64,000 nt of DNA from RYN-230 sp963813975 (lineage in GTDB: Bacteria; Actinomycetota; Actinomycetes; Streptosporangiales; Streptosporangiaceae). Location: NCBI GenBank assembly GCA_963813975.1, contig CAWFAP010000007.1, forward strand, positions 310,001 to 374,000, in the 5' to 3' direction. Of the stretch, positions 59,645 through 64,000 are shown piece by piece. The position numbers were made by a program, and so were the translations under genes. The notes beneath the pieces were generated by a model that did not search any database, was not told the origin of the DNA, and saw only the letters and a list, made by a program, of their open reading frames with translations. The number at the start of each line of letters is the position of its first letter. Within the stretch, counting starts at the first letter, position 1.

Positions 59645-60592
59645 TCAGGCGGTGCGGGACGGGCGGGCCTGGCTGCACTCGGCGGCGTTCCAGAAGCTGG
59701 TCAGGGTGCTCGCCGTGGTCTCCGGCGCCTCGACCGCGGGCGAGTGCGCGGCGGCCGGGATGCAGACCCGCTGGGCGCGCAGCCGGGCCGCCATGTCTTC
59801 CTGGGCGGCGGGTTCCCACGCGTCATCGTTCTCGCCGTAGAGGACCATCAGCGGGACCGCGCTCAGCTTGGCCAGGGCCGGGGTCCGGTCTGGGCAGGTG
59901 AGCAGGGTCTCGGCCATGGCCCGCAGCCCGGTGGGGGAGCTGTTCAGCAGCCGGGTGCGCAGGAAGTCGATGATCGCCGGGGGAACGCTGCCCGCCACGG
60001 CCTCCGGCTCCAGCCGGGTCTGCCAGATGCGCTCGACCTCCGCGGCCAGCCCGGCGGGATCTGTCCCGTCCAGCTCGGCCAGCAGGCCCTGCAGGACCTG
60101 GGCCCGCGGGCCGCTCAGGGCCCCCGGGCCGGAACTCATCAGCGTGAGCGAACTGACCCGTGCGGCCCCGGCCAGCAGTACTTCCCGGGTGACCAGCCCG
60201 CCCAGGGAGTGGCCGAGCAGGTGGACGCCCGTGTGGCGCCCGCCGGCCGCACCGGACGAGCCGTCGTGCCCTTCACCGAGCCAGCGGGCGACCAGGGCCA
60301 CATCAGCGGCTAGCTCGCCCAGCCGGTAGGCGGCGGCGTCGTCCGCGCCGGGGGTCTCGAACTGGCCGCGCATGTCAATCGAGACCGCCTGGCGGCCTGC
60401 GGCCGCCAGGGCCTGCATGATGAGCAGGAAGTCCTCTTTGCTCCCGGTATATCCGGGGACGAGCAGCGCGGGCTGCCGCTCGTGTACCCCGGCCAGCGGG
60501 AGCGCTTCGAGGGCCGCGAACTTACCGCGGCTGGTTTCGATGGTCAGCCGCCGCACCCCGGAGGGCAATTGCAGCGCTTTGGGTGTACTCAC
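59645..60592 (-). CDS. Alpha/beta hydrolase
   Basis: A 315-residue alpha/beta-hydrolase with LLVPGYTGSKEDFL (oxyanion region), nucleophile LLGHSLGGLVTRE, acid in VLYGENDDAW, and His in AAAHSPAVEAPE. No signal is present. The substrate (ester or amide) is unknown. It starts 80 nt behind the DEAD-box helicase gene on the same strand. Confidence 0.9.
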   Translation of the reverse strand: MSTPKALQLPSGVRRLTIETSRGKFAALEALPLAGVHERQPALLVPGYTGSKEDFLLIMQALAAAGRQAVSIDMRGQFETPGADDAAAYRLGELAADVALVARWLGEGHDGSSGAAGGRHTGVHLLGHSLGGLVTREVLLAGAARVSSLTLMSSGPGALSGPRAQVLQGLLAELDGTDPAGLAAEVERIWQTRLEPEAVAGSVPPAIIDFLRTRLLNSSPTGLRAMAETLLTCPDRTPALAKLSAVPLMVLYGENDDAWEPAAQEDMAARLRAQRVCIPAAAHSPAVEAPETTASTLTSFWNAAECSQARPSRTA

Positions 60593-60672
60593 AGGCGGCC
60601 AGCCTACCTAGGGATGCTCCGGATACGCCTTACCCAGTCTTGACTATTCCTGGAAGTCCGCATGAGAGCAGG

Positions 60673-62163
60673 CTAGCTGGCTGCGCTGCCCTTCCGGCTG
60701 CGCGACCGGCGGCGGCGGCGCCGTGGCTGGGCGTGATCTGCGGATCCTTCCGCCTCGGCCGCAGCGGCCTGGCCCGGCTGGGCCGTCCCGGTGCCACGCA
60801 CGGTCACGCCGGACCGGGTGCGCTTGCGCACGCGGGTCTTGCGCGGCTGGTCCGTGCGGGGCCCCTGGTCACTACGGCGTTCAGGCCGCCGCGGTGAGCG
60901 GGCCTTCCCGGTCTCGCCCACGTCCTCGAGCTCTTCCGCCTCGAGGCCGAGACGTCCCCGCTCGGCGCGGGGCAGGCTGCCCTTGACGCCCGCCGGGATA
61001 TCCAGCGCGGCGAACAGGTGCTCGGAGGTGGAGTAAGTCTCGGATGGCTCTGGCTGGCCCATGCCGAGAGCCTCGTTGATGAGCTTCCAGCGGGGCATGT
61101 CCCGCCAGTCCACGAACGTGACCGCGATGCCATCCCGGCCGGCCCGGCCGGTGCGCCCGGTGCGGTGCAGGTAGGCCTTGTCGTCTTCGGGGCACTCGTA
61201 GTTGATCACGTGCGTGACGTCGTCTACGTCCAGGCCACGGGCCGCGACGTCGGTGGCGACCAGCACGTCGATCTTGCCGTTGCGGAACGCGCGCATGGCC
61301 CGTTCGCGCTGGCCCTGGCCCAGGTCGCCGTGCACCGCCGCGGCCGCGAAGCCGCGGGTGGTCAGCGCCTCGGCCACCTGGTCCGCGGACCGCTTGGTCC
61401 GGCAGAACACCATGCTCAGGCCGCGGCCGTTGGCCTGCAGGATGCGGGCCAGCATCTCGATCTTGTCCATCTGGTGCGCGCGGAACACGTGCTGCACGGT
61501 CAGCGGGACCAGGTCAGGCTCGTCGTTCTGCTCGCCGCGGACGTGCAGCGGCTGGCGCAGGTGCCGCCGGGACAGCTGGACCACATCGCCCGGCATGGTG
61601 GCCGAGAACAGCATGGTCTGCCGGGAGGGCGGGGTGAGCTCCAGGATCCGCTCGACGTCGGGCAGGAACCCGAGGTCCAGCATCTTGTCGGCCTCGTCCA
61701 GGACCAGGGAGCGCACCGAGGACAGGTCGAGGTGCCGCTGCCGGATCAGATCGAGCAGCCGGCCGGGGGTTCCGACCACGATGTTGACCGTGGCGCGCAG
61801 CGCGTCGATCTGGGGCTCGTAGGCGCGGCCGCCATAGACGGTCACCACCCGTGCGGCCCCGAGCCTGCCTGCCACGCGCAGGTCCTCGGCGACCTGGCCG
61901 GCGAGTTCGCGGGTGGGTACCACGACCAGGGACACGGGCGCGGAAGGCCGGCTCGCCGGCGCCTCCGCCACTTGCTGCAGCAGCGGGACGCCGAACGCGA
62001 GCGTCTTGCCCGTGCCCGTGCGGGCCTGGCCGATGATGTCGTGCCCGCTCAGCCCGATGGGCAGGGCCAGGCTCTGGATGGGGAACGGCGTGGTGATCCC
62101 GGCGACCTCCAGGGCCGCACAGATCTGCTCATCTACGCCGAGGTCACGGAACGTTTGCGTCAC
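60673..62163 (-). CDS. rhlE: DEAD-box ATP-dependent RNA helicase (RhlE-like)
   Basis: Superfamily-2 helicase with ARTGTGKT (motif I), PTRELAGQ, VLDEADKMLD (DEAD), SATMP (III), VATDVAARGLD (V) and HRTGRTGRAGRDG (VI). The C-terminal ~110 residues are basic and disordered (RRRRRRSRSRKGS end), suited to RNA binding. The GTG at 62163 starts the core. Synteny matches Rv3211 rhlE. It may be important for cold or stress RNA metabolism. Confidence 0.95.
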   Translation of the reverse strand: MTQTFRDLGVDEQICAALEVAGITTPFPIQSLALPIGLSGHDIIGQARTGTGKTLAFGVPLLQQVAEAPASRPSAPVSLVVVPTRELAGQVAEDLRVAGRLGAARVVTVYGGRAYEPQIDALRATVNIVVGTPGRLLDLIRQRHLDLSSVRSLVLDEADKMLDLGFLPDVERILELTPPSRQTMLFSATMPGDVVQLSRRHLRQPLHVRGEQNDEPDLVPLTVQHVFRAHQMDKIEMLARILQANGRGLSMVFCRTKRSADQVAEALTTRGFAAAAVHGDLGQGQRERAMRAFRNGKIDVLVATDVAARGLDVDDVTHVINYECPEDDKAYLHRTGRTGRAGRDGIAVTFVDWRDMPRWKLINEALGMGQPEPSETYSTSEHLFAALDIPAGVKGSLPRAERGRLGLEAEELEDVGETGKARSPRRPERRSDQGPRTDQPRKTRVRKRTRSGVTVRGTGTAQPGQAAAAEAEGSADHAQPRRRRRRSRSRKGSAAS

Positions 62164-62576
62164 GTCCGGAGAACCTGCTGCCGGGTTATCCTCAGCCGGC
62201 GGTTCTGCTACGGACGATGTCAGTGTGGTTGTCAGTTGAATCAGCTTCCATCAGTGGCCCGCTGTTTGGGCACGCCCTATACGCGCGTCCTTGCCACTGC
62301 GGACCTGGCTATCGGCTCCACCAGCAGGCCTCGCCTGCCAGTGCAGTAAGACATCCGGCCAGCCCAGCGCTGGCGGTCTCGCCGCTGGGTCCAGTCAACG
62401 CTGTGTCCTGCCATCGCCGGCGTGCTTGCGCGGCCGGCTGGCCACGAGCCTTACTGCTAGGAAGAACACGGCAGAGGGTTGCCGCATTCCTTTCCAAGTT
62501 CTGACTCGCAGTGTACCAATGTGTCCTGGCCTGCGGGGCGACCAACTCGCGGTGCCACGGTTGTTACGCTTCGCGG
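62164..62576. other. Divergent intergenic region rhlE/ferritin-like
   Basis: About 410 bp hold the promoters of both divergent genes. A TACGCT hexamer (62565-62570) with 6 nt spacing before the GTG at 62577 suggests a leaderless ferritin-like transcript. I recognise no gene or RNA in the rest. Confidence 0.5.
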
Positions 62577-63401
62577 GTGACCGACGCACAGCGGCGCGAG
62601 GATGCGCCGGGTGAGCCCCTCGAGCCCCGCCAACGGGGCCAGCGCAGCGAGCCAGGGCAGCAGGGGCAGCCTTCCCGTGAGGGAATCGTTGACCTGCTCG
62701 GCCTGCTGGCCTACGCGGAACTTGATGCGTACTTCCGGCTGACCGAGGACGCGGCGCTCGCCCCCACGCTCGCGGACCGGGCCGCCCTGGCCGGGATGGC
62801 GGTCGCCGAGTTCGGCCACTTCCGGCTGCTGTGCGATCAGCTGTCGGTGCTGGGCGCCCAGCCGGATCAGGCGATGCTGCCGTTCGCCCCGGCGCTGGAT
62901 GCGTTCCACGCAAGGACCGCCCCGGCGGACTGGCTGGAAGGCCTGGTCAAGGCGTACGTCGGGGACGGGATCGCGGCGGACTTCTACCGGACGGTGGCCG
63001 AGCTGGTCGACCCGCAGACCCGCGAGCTCGTGCTCCGGGTGCTGGCCGACACCGGGCACGCGAAGTTCGTCATCGCCCGGGTCCGCGCGGCCATCGCGGC
63101 GGACCCGCACCTGAGCGGACGGCTCGCGCTCTGGGCCCGGCGGCTGGTCGGGGAGGCGCTGGCCCAGGCGTACCGGGTCGTCGCCGACCGGCGCTCGCTG
63201 GCCGGCCTGCTGGCCGGACCCGCCCCGGTCCTGGCGGGGACCACGGAGGCGGGGACCGCGGAGGCGGGCGCCGCTCTCCCCGCGGGGACTGCGGAGGCGG
63301 GCGCCGCTCCGCCGGGCGAGCTCGGTGACATCGGCCGGATGCTGGCCCGCATCACCGACGCCCACGCCCAGCGCATGGCCTCGCTCGGCCTGGCCAGCTA
63401 A
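62577..63401 (+). CDS. Ferritin-like fold protein (Rv3210c-like)
   Basis: Ferritin-like four-helix protein with VDLLGLLAYAELDAYFRLTED, ALAGMAVAEFGHFRLLCDQL, then VKAYVGDGIAADFYR and LADTGHAKFVIARVRAA. The Glu/His residues in these helices could bind metal, but a standard EXXH pair is only partly visible. Between GTTEAG and GELGDIGR there is a Gly/Ala/Glu repeat. It lies between rhlE and DUF3107, as Rv3210c does. The role is unknown. Confidence 0.82.
   Translation: MTDAQRREDAPGEPLEPRQRGQRSEPGQQGQPSREGIVDLLGLLAYAELDAYFRLTEDAALAPTLADRAALAGMAVAEFGHFRLLCDQLSVLGAQPDQAMLPFAPALDAFHARTAPADWLEGLVKAYVGDGIAADFYRTVAELVDPQTRELVLRVLADTGHAKFVIARVRAAIAADPHLSGRLALWARRLVGEALAQAYRVVADRRSLAGLLAGPAPVLAGTTEAGTAEAGAALPAGTAEAGAAPPGELGDIGRMLARITDAHAQRMASLGLAS
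63237..63266 (+). repeat. 15-bp repeat in the ferritin-like gene
   Basis: GGGACCACGGAGGCG and GGGACCGCGGAGGCG are adjacent 15-bp copies, with a further related copy near 63295. They encode Gly-Thr-Thr/Ala-Glu-Ala blocks. Confidence 0.7.
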
Positions 63402-63438
63402 CCCCCGCCCGGCCGGGCCAGCTCAGCGGCTGGGCGAG

Positions 63439-63663
63439 CTAGTGGAAGCCGACCCGGCGCTGCTCGACGTCGGCCAGCTCGACATAGGCGATCTTGCTGG
63501 CCGGGACGAGGAACTTCCCGCCCTTGTCGTCGGGCAGCACGAACAGCCCGCCGTCCTCGGAGGTCATCGCCTGGGTGAGCGCACGCTCCAGCTCTTCGGC
63601 CGAGACGTTGGTCTCCACGACGATTTCACGCGGGATGGACTGGATCCCGATCTTGACTTCCAC
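63439..63663 (-). CDS. DUF3107 protein
   Basis: The 74-residue protein (MEVKIGIQSIPREIVVETNV, then LFVLPDDKGGKFLVPASKIAYVELA) is the small actinobacterial DUF3107 family (Rv3208A group), without known function. It lies behind the TetR gene on the same strand, as in mycobacteria. Confidence 0.95.
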   Translation of the reverse strand: MEVKIGIQSIPREIVVETNVSAEELERALTQAMTSEDGGLFVLPDDKGGKFLVPASKIAYVELADVEQRRVGFH

Positions 63664-63722
63664 GGCGCTCCTGTGCTCGGACTCGAAGGGGACAGCGACG
63701 GCGAACCGCCACGGTGCGCGGC

Positions 63723-64000
63723 TCAGCCCGTGCGGGGCCAGCCGCTGATGCCGCGCCAGGCTAGCCGGGCCATGAGCTGCTCCGCGGCGTCCTTGGGAAT
63801 CGCGCCGTCAGTGCCCAGCCAGTAGGTCGCGCTGATCTGTGCCATCCCGACCAGTCCGATGCCGAGCAGGTGGGCCTCGTCGTCGCCCAGCCCCGCGTCC
63901 ACGCGGATGAACTCGCTGATCATGTCCGCGTGCACGCGCATGGTGGCGTCGAGCCGGTCCCGCACCGCGGGCTCGTTGCGCAGGTCGGACTCGAAGACCA
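63723..64000 (-). CDS. TetR-family regulator, C-terminal part (cut by the window edge)
   Basis: Only the C-terminal ~92 residues are inside the window (FESDLRNEPAVRDRLDATMRVHADM ... GIGLVGMAQISATYWLGTD), corresponding to the ligand-binding domain of a TetR-family protein. The DNA-binding part lies outside. Synteny with Rv3208 upstream of DUF3107 supports the call. Confidence 0.85.
   Translation of the reverse strand, partial: VFESDLRNEPAVRDRLDATMRVHADMISEFIRVDAGLGDDEAHLLGIGLVGMAQISATYWLGTDGAIPKDAAEQLMARLAWRGISGWPRTG

Noticed and set aside
62217..62504. ORF of 95 aa in the rhlE/ferritin-like intergenic region
   Set aside because: Composition and lack of ribosome-binding site or domain suggest a random GC-rich open frame.

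Overview
The window is about 64 kb of very GC-rich DNA with long, closely packed genes and strong G/C preference at third codon positions. It comes from a high-GC actinomycete chromosome. Direct markers are mycothiol deacetylase MshB, small DUF3117 and DUF3107 proteins, a TatB/SigE/anti-sigma block, a ClpN-UVR protein, and a WhiJ/AbaA-like set (XRE-DUF5753 regulator, two DUF397 proteins, a HATPase protein, a DUF574-type methyltransferase). That last set is typical of morphologically complex actinomycetes (Streptomyces/Streptosporangium/Actinomadura-like lineages). Gene order also matches, from memory, mycobacterial blocks: typA-mshB-fdxC-dapC-LOG-tag-DUF3117, the Rv1220c-sigE-rseA-tatB-mrp block, and TetR-DUF3107-ferritin-like-rhlE. 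No phage, insertion sequence, CRISPR array, tRNA or rRNA was found.

Layout. 1-8.0 kb: 3' end of xerC, then the translation/nucleotide/lipid block rpsB-tsf-pyrH-frr-cdsA, a small membrane protein, a SUFU-domain gene on the minus strand, and rlmN. 8.0-13.9 kb: an acyltransferase, a HATPase-GAF-SpoIIE phosphatase, two small minus-strand genes and a K+ channel/RCK gene broken by four frameshifts. 14-23 kb: typA, a hemerythrin-MFS operon facing a TetR gene, an oxidoreductase facing a second TetR gene (each pair separated by a clear palindromic operator), and a tandem pair of uppP genes. 23-27 kb: the sdh operon. 27-38 kb: S9 peptidase, mshB, a DUF6113 protein, a flavin reductase, ddaH-rocD (arginine/ornithine catabolism), cysS, dapC and ferredoxin, and a lysozyme-like secreted protein. 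38-44 kb: LOG protein, DivIVA-like protein, tag, and the WhiJ/AbaA-like regulatory cluster. 44-54.3 kb: enoyl-CoA hydratase, DUF3117, pepA, O-methyltransferase, the sigE/anti-sigma/RseB/tatB locus, mrp, a CitE-type lyase and a NUDIX gene. 54.4-64 kb: DUF6758, PHP phosphoesterase, ClpN-UVR protein, MarC, MBL-fold protein, RecB-like nuclease, alpha/beta hydrolase, DEAD-box helicase, ferritin-like protein, DUF3107, and the 3' part of a TetR gene.

Two window-wide themes stand out. First, short tandem repeats with a 15-bp period recur in many unrelated genes (xerC, rpsB, the SpoIIE protein, the S9 peptidase, the DivIVA-like gene, the hypothetical gene next to mrp, the ferritin-like gene). Because 15 bp equals five codons, they lengthen protein linkers without breaking the frame. 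Second, several otherwise conserved genes carry single-base frameshifts at G/C runs (MFS, ferredoxin, NUDIX, and four in the K+ channel gene). These may be sequencing errors or real decay, and the sequence alone cannot decide. Many genes start with ATG or GTG 6-8 nt after a TANNNT hexamer, which suggests leaderless transcripts. Coordinates and starts were worked out by eye from the sequence; domain and synteny statements come from remembered family knowledge and no search was run.
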